Shown in pieces: positions 17,188 through 25,694 of a stretch of 51,972 nt of DNA. A program made the position numbers and the translations under genes. Below the pieces are notes generated by a model that made no database searches, had not been told where the DNA came from, and saw only the letters and a program-made list of their open reading frames with translations. The stretch covers positions 1 through 51,972 of the forward strand of contig NZ_PJJP01000015.1 in assembly GCF_002929555.1 (NCBI RefSeq), in the 5' to 3' direction. Within the stretch, counting starts at the first letter, position 1, and every line of letters begins with the position of its first letter. Origin of the DNA: Cryobacterium sp. N22. GTDB taxonomy: Bacteria > Actinomycetota > Actinomycetes > Actinomycetales > Microbacteriaceae.

Positions 17188-18141
17188 TCAGGTCGTGAGC
17201 AGCAGTGCCAGGGGCAGCACGACAAGGACGACGGTGGCGGAGAGCACCAGGGTGCGCGCTGCCGGGCTCAACCCGGGGACGTCGCCCAGCAGACGGCTCA
17301 CCCGTGGCCCAACCAGGTCCGACGAGGAAGCGTCATCAAAGCCGCCCGCAGCCGCGAGCGGCGACTGGGTGCCGGATACCTCCGCCAGGTGGGCGGTGCC
17401 CACCAGCGCGATCGCCCGGGCCAGCGTTCTGTCGTCGACGGCCAGCCTGGCCTGGTCGTCGGCCATCATCTCCACCAGGAGGGCCACCGCGTTCTCGGCG
17501 CGGTTGGCGATGGGGAACCAGGGCAGGGCGCTGTGCCAGGACTTGAACGCCAGCAACACCACGTGGTGCTGCTGGCGCAGGTGGGCGCGCTCGTGTGCCA
17601 CGACGCCACGCAGCTGGTCGGCATCCAGCAGGTGCAGCAGACCCCTGGACAACACCGTGGCCGACCGGGTGCCTCCCGGCAGGCAGTACGCGATCGGCGC
17701 GGCATGGTCGATGACCCTGGTGCCCTCGGTATCGAAGGGCAACGGGTCGCTGAGCAGGCCGATCAGGGTGTGGTGGCGGCGGCGCTGACGCTCGGCCCGG
17801 ATGAAGGTGGCACTGAGGTTCAACAGAAGATGGGTCGCCAGGATCAGCGCCAGGCAGAGCGCCATCACACCCGCCAAGGTGGCGCCGGCGGGCAGGGTGC
17901 CCGCCACGACGTGACCGGCGAGGGCGCCGAGGGCGGACACCGGGGTGGCCCCGAACGGGATCAGGCCGAAGACCAGCAACGAGCCGATCATCGAGACTCC
18001 GCCGGCCAAGGCGATCGACTGCCACAGGGCCAGAGCCAGGCCGGGCGCGCGGGGCGGCCACTTCGCCCCGGCGAGCAGGATCGGAACGGGCCAGGCCAGG
18101 AGTACGGCCAACACCATCAAGGCCAACGCGGTAGTGAGCAC
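17188..18141 (-). CDS. M56 family metallopeptidase (BlaR1-like, no sensor domain)
   Basis: The 317-residue membrane protein carries the zinc protease motif HERAH at 183–187, with a likely third ligand Glu224 in VEMMADD. Hydrophobic segments lie near 1–25, 38–62, 75–110 and at the C-terminus (about 296–315). It matches the protease part of BlaR1/MecR1 but lacks the extracellular penicillin-binding sensor domain of about 250 residues, so beta-lactam sensing is not supported. It lies 53 bp downstream of blaI, so the usual role would be cleavage or inactivation of BlaI in response to an unknown signal. Confidence 0.9.
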   Translation of the reverse strand: MLTTALALMVLAVLLAWPVPILLAGAKWPPRAPGLALALWQSIALAGGVSMIGSLLVFGLIPFGATPVSALGALAGHVVAGTLPAGATLAGVMALCLALILATHLLLNLSATFIRAERQRRRHHTLIGLLSDPLPFDTEGTRVIDHAAPIAYCLPGGTRSATVLSRGLLHLLDADQLRGVVAHERAHLRQQHHVVLLAFKSWHSALPWFPIANRAENAVALLVEMMADDQARLAVDDRTLARAIALVGTAHLAEVSGTQSPLAAAGGFDDASSSDLVGPRVSRLLGDVPGLSPAARTLVLSATVVLVVLPLALLLTT

Positions 18142-18194
18142 AGGGCGCTACTGTTCTCGGCGAACTGTGCTCGGGCCGCGGGGATGCGCCGTCA

Positions 18195-18575
18195 TCATTC
18201 CGGGGACGGGCCGATGCTCTCGAGCAGGGCGCGCAGGGTCTGCGCCTCCTGGGGGCTGACGTTGCCGATGAACCGGGCCAGCGTCGCCGTGCGGTCAGTC
18301 GTCGTGCCGAGAACCTCGTGCATGAGCTCGGCGGTGTGCTGCGCCCGGGAGCTCACGGCGGTGTACCCGTGCGGCCGGCTGTCGCGGTCGCGAGTGACGA
18401 ACCCCTTACCCTCCAGGCGCGACAGCACAGTGAGCACCGTCGTCGTGGCGAGGGGCTTCGCCCCGGTGCCGGCGGGATCGAGCAGGGCGTCACGCAACTC
18501 GTTCGCGGTCAGCGGACGGTTGGCTGACCAGAGGATATCCATCAACAGTCTCTCCAGCACGCCCAAACTTCCCAT
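18195..18575 (-). CDS. BlaI/MecI/CopY family transcriptional repressor
   Basis: The 126-residue winged-helix protein has the family pattern LERLLMDILWSANRPLTANE, then TVLTVLSRLEGKGFVTRDRD as recognition helix and wing. BlaI-type repressors bind dyads with TAC/GTA cores. Two such dyads (18606–18622 and 18631–18647) lie in its own promoter region, which is shared with cydA. The ATG at 18575 is preceded by TAAACT seven bases away (18583–18588), which suggests a leaderless transcript; GTG at 18560 is a weaker alternative. The M56 protease gene follows in the same operon. Confidence 0.93.
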   Translation of the reverse strand: MGSLGVLERLLMDILWSANRPLTANELRDALLDPAGTGAKPLATTTVLTVLSRLEGKGFVTRDRDSRPHGYTAVSSRAQHTAELMHEVLGTTTDRTATLARFIGNVSPQEAQTLRALLESIGPSPE

Positions 18576-18582
18576 GGAGAAG

Positions 18583-18588
18583 AGTTTA
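18583..18588 (-). promoter_or_regulatory. -10 box of blaI (leaderless)
   Basis: On the minus strand TAAACT lies seven bases before the ATG at 18575. The -35 position, 17 bp further upstream, falls inside operator dyad 1, so binding there would block blaI transcription. Confidence 0.5.
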
Positions 18589-18605
18589 TCCCGGCCGAAT
18601 TGGCT

Positions 18606-18622
18606 TTCTACCGAACGTAGAA
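18606..18622. promoter_or_regulatory. BlaI operator dyad 1
   Basis: TTCTAC-CGAAC-GTAGAA is a perfect 6+6 bp dyad around a 5-bp centre. It overlaps the predicted -35 of blaI and a TAGAAT hexamer that could serve cydA. Assignment to BlaI rests on the adjacent gene and on the TAC/GTA core of known BlaI/MecI sites. Confidence 0.75.
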
Positions 18623-18630
18623 TAGTAGTC

Positions 18631-18647
18631 TTCTACGACACGTAGAA
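18631..18647. promoter_or_regulatory. BlaI operator dyad 2
   Basis: TTCTAC-GACAC-GTAGAA has the same half-sites as dyad 1 with a different centre; dyad centres are 25 bp apart. It ends 20 bp before the cydA ATG, so it would overlap the cydA transcription start region. Confidence 0.75.
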
Positions 18648-18667
18648 AAACCGGTCCTGGAGGGCAT

Positions 18668-20077
18668 ATGAACGAGTGGCTCGATCCGTTACTCCTGTCT
18701 CGCTGGCAGTTCGGCCTGACGACGGTCTACCACTTCCTGTTCGTGCCCCTGACCATCGGCCTGGTCACAACGGTGGCCATCTTCCAGACCGCCTGGTACC
18801 GCACCGATAAGGCCAAGTATCTCCAACTCACCCATTTCTTCGGCAAGATCTTCCTGATCAACTTCGCCATGGGCGTCGTGACCGGCATCGTGCAGGAGTT
18901 CCAGTTCGGCATGAACTGGTCTGACTACTCCCGGTTCGTCGGCGACGTCTTCGGCGCGCCGCTGGCCTTCGAGGGCATCACCGCGTTCTTCCTCGAGGCG
19001 ACCTTCATCGGCCTGTGGATCTTCGGTTGGGACAAGCTCCCCAAGGGCCTGCACCTGGCCACCATCTGGTTGACCACGGTGGGCAGCATCGCGTCGGCGT
19101 ACTTCATCATCGCCGCCAACGCGTTCATGCAGAACCCCGTCGCCTACCAGATCAACGAGGTGAAGGGCCGGGCCGAGCTGACCAGCATCGGCGAGTTGCT
19201 CACCAACCCGATCGCCATCGCGGCGTTCCCGCACACGATCTTCGCCTGCTTCATGGTGTCCGCCGGGCTGATCATCTCGGTGGCCGCCTGGCACCTCTCG
19301 CGCAACCAGCACCTGGAGACCATGCGGCCCGCGCTGAAGTTCGGCCTGTGGATGATGGTCATCGCCGGAGCGCTCACCACCCTGATGGGCGACCAGCTGA
19401 GCCTGGCCATGGTGCAGGCTCAGCCGATGAAGATGGCCGCCGCCGAGGCGATGTACCACACGGCCACCGGCGCCAACGCGTCGTTCTCGATCTTCACCCT
19501 CGGCACCCCGGACGGCGTCAGCGAACTGTTCTCGATTCGCATCCCGTACCTGCTGTCGTTCCTGTCCACGCACACCTTCGACGGCACCGTGGAGGGCATC
19601 AACAACCTCCAGGAGCAGTATGTGCAGCTGTACGGGCCCGGCGACTACGCGCCGATCATCTGGGTCACCTACTGGTCGTTCCGCTGGATGATCGGACTCG
19701 GCATCGCGCACATCCTGGTCGCCGTCGCCGGCCTCTGGTTCACCCGCAAGGGCAAGAGCCCCCAGACCTGGATGTGGAAGATCGCGATCTGGTCGTTCCC
19801 GATGTCGCTGCTGGCGATGAGCGTCGGCTGGGTCTTCACCGAGATGGGCCGGCAACCCTGGCTGGTTTTCGGGCTGCTCAAGACCGCCGACGGCGTCTCG
19901 CCGAACGTCAGCGGGCTCGAGATCCTCATCTCCCTCATCGCCTTCACCCTGCTGTACGGCGCCCTCGCGGTCGTGGAATTCCGCCTCATCCTCAAGGCCG
20001 TCCAGAAGGGACCGGACGACGCTCCGGTGCCCGACCCGGTGTCCGGCGAAATCAAGCACACGACCACGGTCTACTAG
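18668..20077 (+). CDS. cydA: Cytochrome bd ubiquinol oxidase subunit I
   Basis: CydA binds the haems of cytochrome bd oxidase and oxidises quinol while reducing oxygen at high affinity. The 469-residue protein has a probable haem ligand at His22 (TVYHFLFVPLT), the EFQFGMNWSDYSRFVGDVFG segment with the conserved acidic residues, a FPHTIFACFMVSAG segment holding another ligand, and GRQPW near 396. The Q-loop is short, as in the actinobacterial/Bacillus type. GGAGGG precedes the ATG. It heads cydABDC and lies under two BlaI-type dyads. Confidence 0.97.
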   Translation: MNEWLDPLLLSRWQFGLTTVYHFLFVPLTIGLVTTVAIFQTAWYRTDKAKYLQLTHFFGKIFLINFAMGVVTGIVQEFQFGMNWSDYSRFVGDVFGAPLAFEGITAFFLEATFIGLWIFGWDKLPKGLHLATIWLTTVGSIASAYFIIAANAFMQNPVAYQINEVKGRAELTSIGELLTNPIAIAAFPHTIFACFMVSAGLIISVAAWHLSRNQHLETMRPALKFGLWMMVIAGALTTLMGDQLSLAMVQAQPMKMAAAEAMYHTATGANASFSIFTLGTPDGVSELFSIRIPYLLSFLSTHTFDGTVEGINNLQEQYVQLYGPGDYAPIIWVTYWSFRWMIGLGIAHILVAVAGLWFTRKGKSPQTWMWKIAIWSFPMSLLAMSVGWVFTEMGRQPWLVFGLLKTADGVSPNVSGLEILISLIAFTLLYGALAVVEFRLILKAVQKGPDDAPVPDPVSGEIKHTTTVY

Positions 20078-20086
20078 GAGCTCACG

Positions 20087-21091
20087 ATGGAACTCAATAT
20101 CCTGTGGTTCTGGATCATCGCCGCGATGTTCATCGGCTACTTCGTCCTGGACGGATTCGACTTCGGCGTCGGCATGTCCCTGCCCTTCCTCGGCAAAGAC
20201 GACACCGACCGCCGTGTCCTGATCAACACCATCGGCCCGGTCTGGGACCTCAACGAGACCTGGGTCATCGTGGCCGGCGCCTCCTTGTTCGCCGCGTTCC
20301 CCGAGTGGTACGCCACGATGTTCAGCGGGTTCTATCTGGCGCTGCTTCTGATCCTGCTGGCGTTGATCGCCCGCGGTGTGTCGTTCGAGTACCGGCACCA
20401 GCGGCCGGAGCTGAAATGGAAGAAGTCCTTCGACACCATGATCGTGGTGGGCTCCGCGGTGCCGGCCCTGCTCTGGGGCGTGGCCTTCGGCAACGTCGTG
20501 CGCGGCGTGCCGCTGGATGCCGACTTCAACTACATCGGCTCCTTCTTCGACCTGCTGAACCCTTACGCGCTACTGGCCGGGCTCACCACGCTGCTGCTCT
20601 TCTTCACGCACGGTGTGATCTTCGTCTCCACCAAGACCGAGGGCGACATCCGGGTGCGGGCCCGCTCCCTGGCGATCAAGTCGGGGCTGGTCACCATCGT
20701 CGTCGCCGCCTCCTTCCTGGTCTGGACCACGCTCGCCTACGGCACCCTCGCCTCCGGCATCCTCGCCGCCGTCGCGGCCGTTGCCCTGATCACCGCCTAC
20801 CTGGCCAACCTGCGCGGCAACGAGCGCACCGCGTTCGGCCTGATGGCCGTGACCATCGGTTTCGCCGTGCTGACCCTGTTCGCATCGCTGTTCCCCGACG
20901 TGATGCCGGCCAGCAATGACGTGGCCAACAGCCTCACCATCGAGAACGCCTCATCCACCCCGTACACCCTGCAGGTGATGAGCTGGACAGCGCTGATCGC
21001 CGCCCCCGTGATCCTGGGCTACCAGGGCTGGACCTACTGGGTGTTCCGCAAGCGAATCGGCCGGTCCCACATCGAGGCCGCCGTCCACTAA
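20087..21091 (+). CDS. cydB: Cytochrome bd ubiquinol oxidase subunit II
   Basis: CydB is the second core subunit of the bd oxidase. The 334-residue protein begins with the family-typical segments LWFWIIAAMFIGYFVLDGFD and GVGMSLPFLGKDDTDRR, and has about nine membrane helices. It lies nine bases after cydA with GGAGCTCACG before the ATG. CydA and CydB form the enzyme in the membrane; cydDC downstream supply export functions needed for assembly. Confidence 0.97.
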   Translation: MELNILWFWIIAAMFIGYFVLDGFDFGVGMSLPFLGKDDTDRRVLINTIGPVWDLNETWVIVAGASLFAAFPEWYATMFSGFYLALLLILLALIARGVSFEYRHQRPELKWKKSFDTMIVVGSAVPALLWGVAFGNVVRGVPLDADFNYIGSFFDLLNPYALLAGLTTLLLFFTHGVIFVSTKTEGDIRVRARSLAIKSGLVTIVVAASFLVWTTLAYGTLASGILAAVAAVALITAYLANLRGNERTAFGLMAVTIGFAVLTLFASLFPDVMPASNDVANSLTIENASSTPYTLQVMSWTALIAAPVILGYQGWTYWVFRKRIGRSHIEAAVH

Positions 21092-21098
21092 GCCGCCG

Positions 21099-21104
21099 TA
21101 CACT
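21099..21104 (+). promoter_or_regulatory. Candidate internal -10 box of cydD (leaderless)
   Basis: TACACT lies seven bases before the cydD ATG at 21112, with no ribosome binding site between. This would allow cydDC to be transcribed independently of cydAB. Confidence 0.45.
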
Positions 21105-21111
21105 AAAACGA

Positions 21112-22770
21112 ATGCGTCCTCTCGATCCACGGCTTCTCACCCACGCCTCCGCCGCGCGGTGGTTCCTCCTCGTCGGCGCGGTTCTGGGCCTGGCCCAGAC
21201 CCTCACCGTCGTCGCCTTCGCCTGGTTCCTGAGCCAGAGCATCACCCTGGCCGTCGACGGCGCCTCGCTGGAGTCGCTCAGCGGCACCGTGGCCGCGCTG
21301 GCCGCGGTGGTCATCGTTCGGGCCGCACTGGTCTGGCTGCTCGAGGTCGCCGCGAACCGCGGGGCCGCGGCGGTGAAGAGCCAGCTGCGCACGGCGGTTC
21401 TGGGCCGGCTGGCCGAGCGGGGACCGGACTGGCTGGCCGGCCAGCAGTCCGCCCGGGTGGCAACAACGGTCACGAGCGGACTGGACGCCCTCGACAACTA
21501 CTTCGCGAGGTACCTGCCCCAGCTGCTGCTGACGGCCATCGCCACACCGATCCTGGTGCTGGTGATGCTCTGGCAGGACCCGGCCAGCGGAATCACGGTG
21601 ATCATCGTGCTGCCGCTGATCCCCGTGTTCATGATCCTGATCGGCCAGGCCACCCAGGTTGTGCAACGGCAGCAGTGGGATGCCCTGCAACGGCTCTCGG
21701 CCGGTTTCCTCGACGTGGTCGGCGGCCTGGCCACCCTGAAGATCTTCGGTCGGGACCGCCGCCAAACGGCGCGACTGACCAGCCTCACCGACGAGTACCG
21801 GGGTCGCACCATGAAGGTGCTGCGGGTGTCGTTCCTCAGCGGGTTCGCGCTGGAACTCGCCGGGAGCCTCTCTGTGGCCCTGATCGCCGTGTCGATCGGG
21901 CTTCGGCTCGTGGACGGGTCGCTGCTGCTAGGTGTCGGCCTGTTCGTGCTCCTGCTGGCCCCGGAGGCGTTCCTGCCGGTGCGTCAGGTCGGTGCCCAGT
22001 TCCACGCTGCGGCCGACGGTCTCGCCGCGGCCGAGGAGGTGTTCGCCATCCTCGACGACGATGCTGAACACCCGGAGCTGCCGGCCGGTCGAGCGGGGGA
22101 GGACACCGCGGCCGCCGCCATCCGGCCCCGCACCGGCAACACGCTCAGGTTCACCGACGTCACCGTCCGCCGCGGCGACACCGCCATCATCGACCGCCTC
22201 AGTGCCGATTTCACGGCCGGGCAGCTTAGCGTGCTGCGCGGTCCCAGCGGAGTGGGAAAGTCCACCCTGATCGGGGCCCTCCAGGGCTTCGTCGTCTACG
22301 ACGGCCAGATCCGTCTCGGTACCGCGACCGTGAACCCCGACGACCGTCGGGACTGGCTCGCCTGGTCCGGGCAACGCCCCGGCCTGTTTTCCGGCAGCAT
22401 CTCGAGCAACATCGCCCTCGGCGCCAGCGTGACCGACGAAGCCCTGGTCGCCACGGCACTCCGCTGGGCCGGTGCCGGCGACCTGGACCCCGCGCTTCGC
22501 CTGGGCGTCAACGGGGCCGGACTGTCCGGCGGACAATCCCAGCGGGTCGCCGCTGCGCGGGCAATGTACCGCTGCGTGGCCCTGGACTGTCCGGTCCTGG
22601 TGCTCGACGAGCCGAGTTCCGCCCTCGACGTCCAGGCGGAGGAGTCCCTCATCGAGGGCCTTCATACTCTGGCCGGCCAGGGCCGCGTCGTCATCGTCGT
22701 CAGTCATCGACCGGCCTTCGTTGCCGCCGCTGACTACGTCGTCCACCTGAACGAGGTCGCCCATGTCTGA
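21112..22770 (+). CDS. cydD: Thiol reductant ABC exporter subunit CydD
   Basis: CydDC exports cysteine and glutathione-type thiols and is needed for cytochrome bd assembly. The 552-residue half-transporter has a six-helix membrane domain (about 15–300) and an ATPase with Walker A GPSGVGKST (near 379), signature LSGGQSQR and Walker B VLVLDEPSSALD. In several actinobacteria cydD and cydC are fused; here they are separate and overlap by eight bases (22763–22770). Confidence 0.95.
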   Translation: MRPLDPRLLTHASAARWFLLVGAVLGLAQTLTVVAFAWFLSQSITLAVDGASLESLSGTVAALAAVVIVRAALVWLLEVAANRGAAAVKSQLRTAVLGRLAERGPDWLAGQQSARVATTVTSGLDALDNYFARYLPQLLLTAIATPILVLVMLWQDPASGITVIIVLPLIPVFMILIGQATQVVQRQQWDALQRLSAGFLDVVGGLATLKIFGRDRRQTARLTSLTDEYRGRTMKVLRVSFLSGFALELAGSLSVALIAVSIGLRLVDGSLLLGVGLFVLLLAPEAFLPVRQVGAQFHAAADGLAAAEEVFAILDDDAEHPELPAGRAGEDTAAAAIRPRTGNTLRFTDVTVRRGDTAIIDRLSADFTAGQLSVLRGPSGVGKSTLIGALQGFVVYDGQIRLGTATVNPDDRRDWLAWSGQRPGLFSGSISSNIALGASVTDEALVATALRWAGAGDLDPALRLGVNGAGLSGGQSQRVAAARAMYRCVALDCPVLVLDEPSSALDVQAEESLIEGLHTLAGQGRVVIVVSHRPAFVAAADYVVHLNEVAHV

Positions 22771-24541
22771 TCGTCGTTCGCCCTTCACCCTCGGTGTGTC
22801 GACGGCCACCCGGTCGGTGCTCCGGCTCGCCCAACCACCGGCGCGCCGCAGCCTGCCCGGCCTCGCGGCCGGTGTGGCCAGCGCCGCCAGCGCCGTGGCG
22901 CTCCTCGCGTGCTCGGCATGGCTGATCACCCGCGCCGCCGAAATGCCGCCGATCCTGTTCCTCGGCCTGGCCGTCGTCGGTGTGCGCGCCTTCGCCCTGT
23001 CGCGCGCGGCGTTCCGCTACCTGGAGCGACTCCTCAGCCACGATGCGGCGTTCCGCCAACTCGGGGCCCTCCGGCTGGGCATCTTCGCCCGGCTGCTGCC
23101 CCTGGCCCCCGCCGGGCTCTCCGGTACCCGCAGGGGCGACCTGCTCACCCGCCTGGTGCGGGATGTGGACGACCTGCAGGACCTGCCGCTGCGCGTCGTT
23201 CAGCCCCTGGCGACCTCCGGCCTGGTAGCCCTGTTCAGTGTGATCGGGGTCTGGTGGCTGCTGCCGTCGGCCGGGCTCACCCTGGCGCTCTGCCTGGTCG
23301 TGGCCGGCGTCGTCGGCACCCTCGCGACGGCGGCGCTGTCGGCCCGCTCCGAGCGCGCCCTGGCACCGCTTCGAGGCGCCCTCGCCGACGAGGTCCTCGA
23401 GGTCGTGGAGAACCTCGACGTGCTCACGGCCTTCGGTGCGCTCCAAACCCGACTGAACGAGCTCGCGGTCGTGGAGGGCAGACTGCGCAGGGCTTCGCTC
23501 CGCAGCTCCACGGGAGCCGGAGTGCAGGCCGCCGTGATCTCCCTGTGCGCCGGCGCCGCGACCGTGCTCGCGCTCATCTCGGCGATCCCGGCCCTGGGCT
23601 CCGGCGGCTTCTCCGGTCCCGCCCTCGCCGTGGTCGTGCTGATACCGATGGCCGTGTTCGAGGTCTTCGCCATGATCCCGCCGGCCATCAGCGCCTGGCG
23701 CCAGGTCCGTTCCAGCGCCGAACGGGTCGCGACGGCCGTGCCTGAGCAGGTTCCGGCCGAGATCCCGGCGGATGCCGTGCTGCGGGAGAACCCCGCGGCG
23801 ACCGCCGCCGTGCCGCAGGCCGTTCCCCATGCCGTGCCGCAGGCAGGCACGGCGCGCATCGAACTCACGGGCTTGGGCGCCAGCTGGCCGGGAGCAGACC
23901 GTCCCGCGCTGGCCGGGGTCACCCTGCGACTGGACGCCGGTGACCGCGTGCACCTGGCGGGGGCCAGCGGCGCCGGCAAGACCACCCTCGCGCAGACTCT
24001 GGTGCGCTTCCTGGACTACACCGGGTCGTACCGGGTGAACGGGGTCGAAGCCAAGGAACTGGCCCCGTCCGACGTTCGGCGGGTCGTGGGCCTGTGCGAG
24101 CAACGGCCCTGGCTCTTCGACGACACGGTACGGCAGAACCTGCTCTTCGCGCGGGACACCGCCACGGACGATGACCTGCTCGACGTGCTCGCCCGCGTCG
24201 GCCTGGCCGACTGGGTCCACCAGCGCGGCGGGTTGGATGCCCGGGTGGGCGAACGCGGAGCACTCGTCTCCGGCGGCCAGGCCCAGCGGATAGCCCTGGC
24301 CAGGGCGCTGCTCGCCGACTTCCCGGTCCTCATCGTCGATGAGCCGACGGCCAACGTGGACACCGGACTCGGCGACGCGCTCGTGCGCGACATCCTGTCG
24401 GCATCGGCGGACGCCGGCCGTGCCGTGCTGCTCATCTCGCACACCCCGGTTCCGGCCGGGCTGATCACCAGCACCTACACACTCTCGGCCGGGTCCGGAC
24501 TGAGGCGGGACCCTACTCCGGGGGAAGCTCTCGCTCCATGA
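22763..24541 (+). CDS. cydC: Thiol reductant ABC exporter subunit CydC
   Basis: CydC is the partner half-transporter of CydD. The 592-residue protein has a membrane domain, a Pro/Ala/Val-rich linker near 330–360 containing a repeated VPQA segment, and an ATPase with Walker A GASGAGKTT, signature VSGGQAQR and Walker B VLIVDEPTANVD. Translation is likely coupled to cydD by the eight-base overlap. Its end overlaps the convergent DedA gene by 29 bases. Confidence 0.95.
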   Translation: MSDRRSPFTLGVSTATRSVLRLAQPPARRSLPGLAAGVASAASAVALLACSAWLITRAAEMPPILFLGLAVVGVRAFALSRAAFRYLERLLSHDAAFRQLGALRLGIFARLLPLAPAGLSGTRRGDLLTRLVRDVDDLQDLPLRVVQPLATSGLVALFSVIGVWWLLPSAGLTLALCLVVAGVVGTLATAALSARSERALAPLRGALADEVLEVVENLDVLTAFGALQTRLNELAVVEGRLRRASLRSSTGAGVQAAVISLCAGAATVLALISAIPALGSGGFSGPALAVVVLIPMAVFEVFAMIPPAISAWRQVRSSAERVATAVPEQVPAEIPADAVLRENPAATAAVPQAVPHAVPQAGTARIELTGLGASWPGADRPALAGVTLRLDAGDRVHLAGASGAGKTTLAQTLVRFLDYTGSYRVNGVEAKELAPSDVRRVVGLCEQRPWLFDDTVRQNLLFARDTATDDDLLDVLARVGLADWVHQRGGLDARVGERGALVSGGQAQRIALARALLADFPVLIVDEPTANVDTGLGDALVRDILSASADAGRAVLLISHTPVPAGLITSTYTLSAGSGLRRDPTPGEALAP

Positions 24542-25166
24542 ACCGGGCCTCGCGACGCTTCAGCCAGCGCTTGACGATGACCACGGCCACGCCGAACGCC
24601 GCAATCGCCCCGACGAAGAGATAGCCCGCGAAGTGCAGCTGGTCTGAAACACTGCGATAGCCCTCGGCCGCGGCGGCGCCGACGCTCACGTAGGCCAGAG
24701 TCCAGAGCACGCAGGCGGGCACCGTCCAGGTGAGGAAGGTGCGATACCGCATGGTGCTCATGCCCACGGTGAGCGGGATCACCGAGTGCAATATCGGCAG
24801 GAATCGCGACAGGAACACGGCGATCCCGCCCCGCCGGGCGAGATAACGCTCCGCGGAGGCCCAGTTCTTCTCACCGATCCGCCGGCCCAGCCAGCTGCGC
24901 CGGATCCAGGGTCCGAACCGGCGGCCCAGGTAAAAACCTATGCTCTCGCCGGCCAACGCACCCAGGATGACCGCCAGCACCAGGGCGATGTACTCGACGG
25001 TGCCCTCCACCGCGGTGCTGGCCACGATCACGATCGTGTCGCCAGGGACCACCAGCCCGATCAGCACCGACGTCTCCAGGAGCATCCCCACCCCCGCGAG
25101 CAGGGTGCGCACGACGGGGTCGACGGCGCTCACGGCGTCCAGGATCCAGTTGAGTACGTCGTTCAC
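24513..25166 (-). CDS. DedA family protein
   Basis: The 217-residue membrane protein carries the DedA/SNARE-associated signature: a GLVVPGDTIVIVAS segment, then LGALAGESIGFYLGRRFG, and later FLSRFLPILHSVIPLTVGMS. DedA proteins are linked to lipid-carrier recycling and membrane homeostasis. The start is GTG at 25166, six bases after TAGGCT on the minus strand, so a leaderless mRNA is likely. Its 3' end overlaps cydC by 29 bases on the opposite strand. Confidence 0.93.
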   Translation of the reverse strand: MNDVLNWILDAVSAVDPVVRTLLAGVGMLLETSVLIGLVVPGDTIVIVASTAVEGTVEYIALVLAVILGALAGESIGFYLGRRFGPWIRRSWLGRRIGEKNWASAERYLARRGGIAVFLSRFLPILHSVIPLTVGMSTMRYRTFLTWTVPACVLWTLAYVSVGAAAAEGYRSVSDQLHFAGYLFVGAIAAFGVAVVIVKRWLKRREARFMERELPPE

Positions 25167-25172
25167 CTGGCC

Positions 25173-25178
25173 AGCCTA
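25173..25178 (-). promoter_or_regulatory. -10 box of DedA gene (leaderless)
   Basis: TAGGCT on the minus strand ends six bases before the GTG at 25166, matching the spacing expected for a leaderless transcript. Confidence 0.5.
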
Positions 25179-25275
25179 AAGCGTGTCCGCGACCTCGTGT
25201 TGTGCGCCGCGTCGGCGCTGCTGGCCCGCGTTCTGGGCCCTGGTGGCGACCGGCCGTGCGGCAGGACACTGAACA

Positions 25276-25647
25276 GTGGCCAAATTCGCGAATTCCGGCG
25301 GGTCCCGGTACGTGACCAACGGGCTTCAACCGCGCCAGGCATTGCACCTGCTGTGGGCCGTCCCCGTGGCCATTCTCATCTGCCTGCCGGCATCGGCAGT
25401 GGCCGGACTATCGTGGTGCGGGATCAGCGGCTGCAGCGGTGGCGGCTACGGGCTCGACACGAGCGATGCCGGACTTGCGATCCGGGCCTGCATCTTCGCC
25501 GCCGTGGTGATGGCCATTCCCTTCGCGCTCATCCCCTGGCTGAAGCCCCGCACCGTGCGGATCGTTCTCGCCGTCCCGATCGGCGCCCTGTGGGGACTCC
25601 TCGTGGCCGTTGTCACCCACGGCATCTTCCCGTGGCAGATCGGCTGA
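25276..25647 (+). CDS. Small membrane protein of unknown function
   Basis: The 123-residue product has three predicted hydrophobic segments (about 23–46, 66–88 and 94–115). A Cys-containing polar loop, WCGISGCSGGGYGLD, lies between the first two. No family is recognised. The only upstream start is GTG at 25276, which sits in a small palindrome CACTGAACAGTG. It lies 47 bp before pabB on the same strand but has no clear link to it. Confidence 0.65.
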   Translation: MAKFANSGGSRYVTNGLQPRQALHLLWAVPVAILICLPASAVAGLSWCGISGCSGGGYGLDTSDAGLAIRACIFAAVVMAIPFALIPWLKPRTVRIVLAVPIGALWGLLVAVVTHGIFPWQIG

Positions 25648-25682
25648 CCCGCGCATCCCGCAAGCCGGGGCCGGCTGCGCCC

Positions 25683-25688
25683 TAGGCT
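25683..25688 (+). promoter_or_regulatory. -10 box of pabB (leaderless)
   Basis: TAGGCT lies six bases before the GTG at 25695, with no Shine-Dalgarno. It fits the leaderless pattern seen at several genes in the window. Confidence 0.5.
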
Positions 25689-25694
25689 GGAGCG

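Noticed and set aside
18689..20398. 569-residue minus-strand frame over cydA
   Set aside because: Repetitive Glu/Asp/Arg/Gly composition with no motif; it is the reverse shadow of cydA.
25267..25278. CACTGAACAGTG palindrome at the small membrane protein start
   Set aside because: Only 12 bp, overlaps the start codon, and is expected by chance at this frequency.
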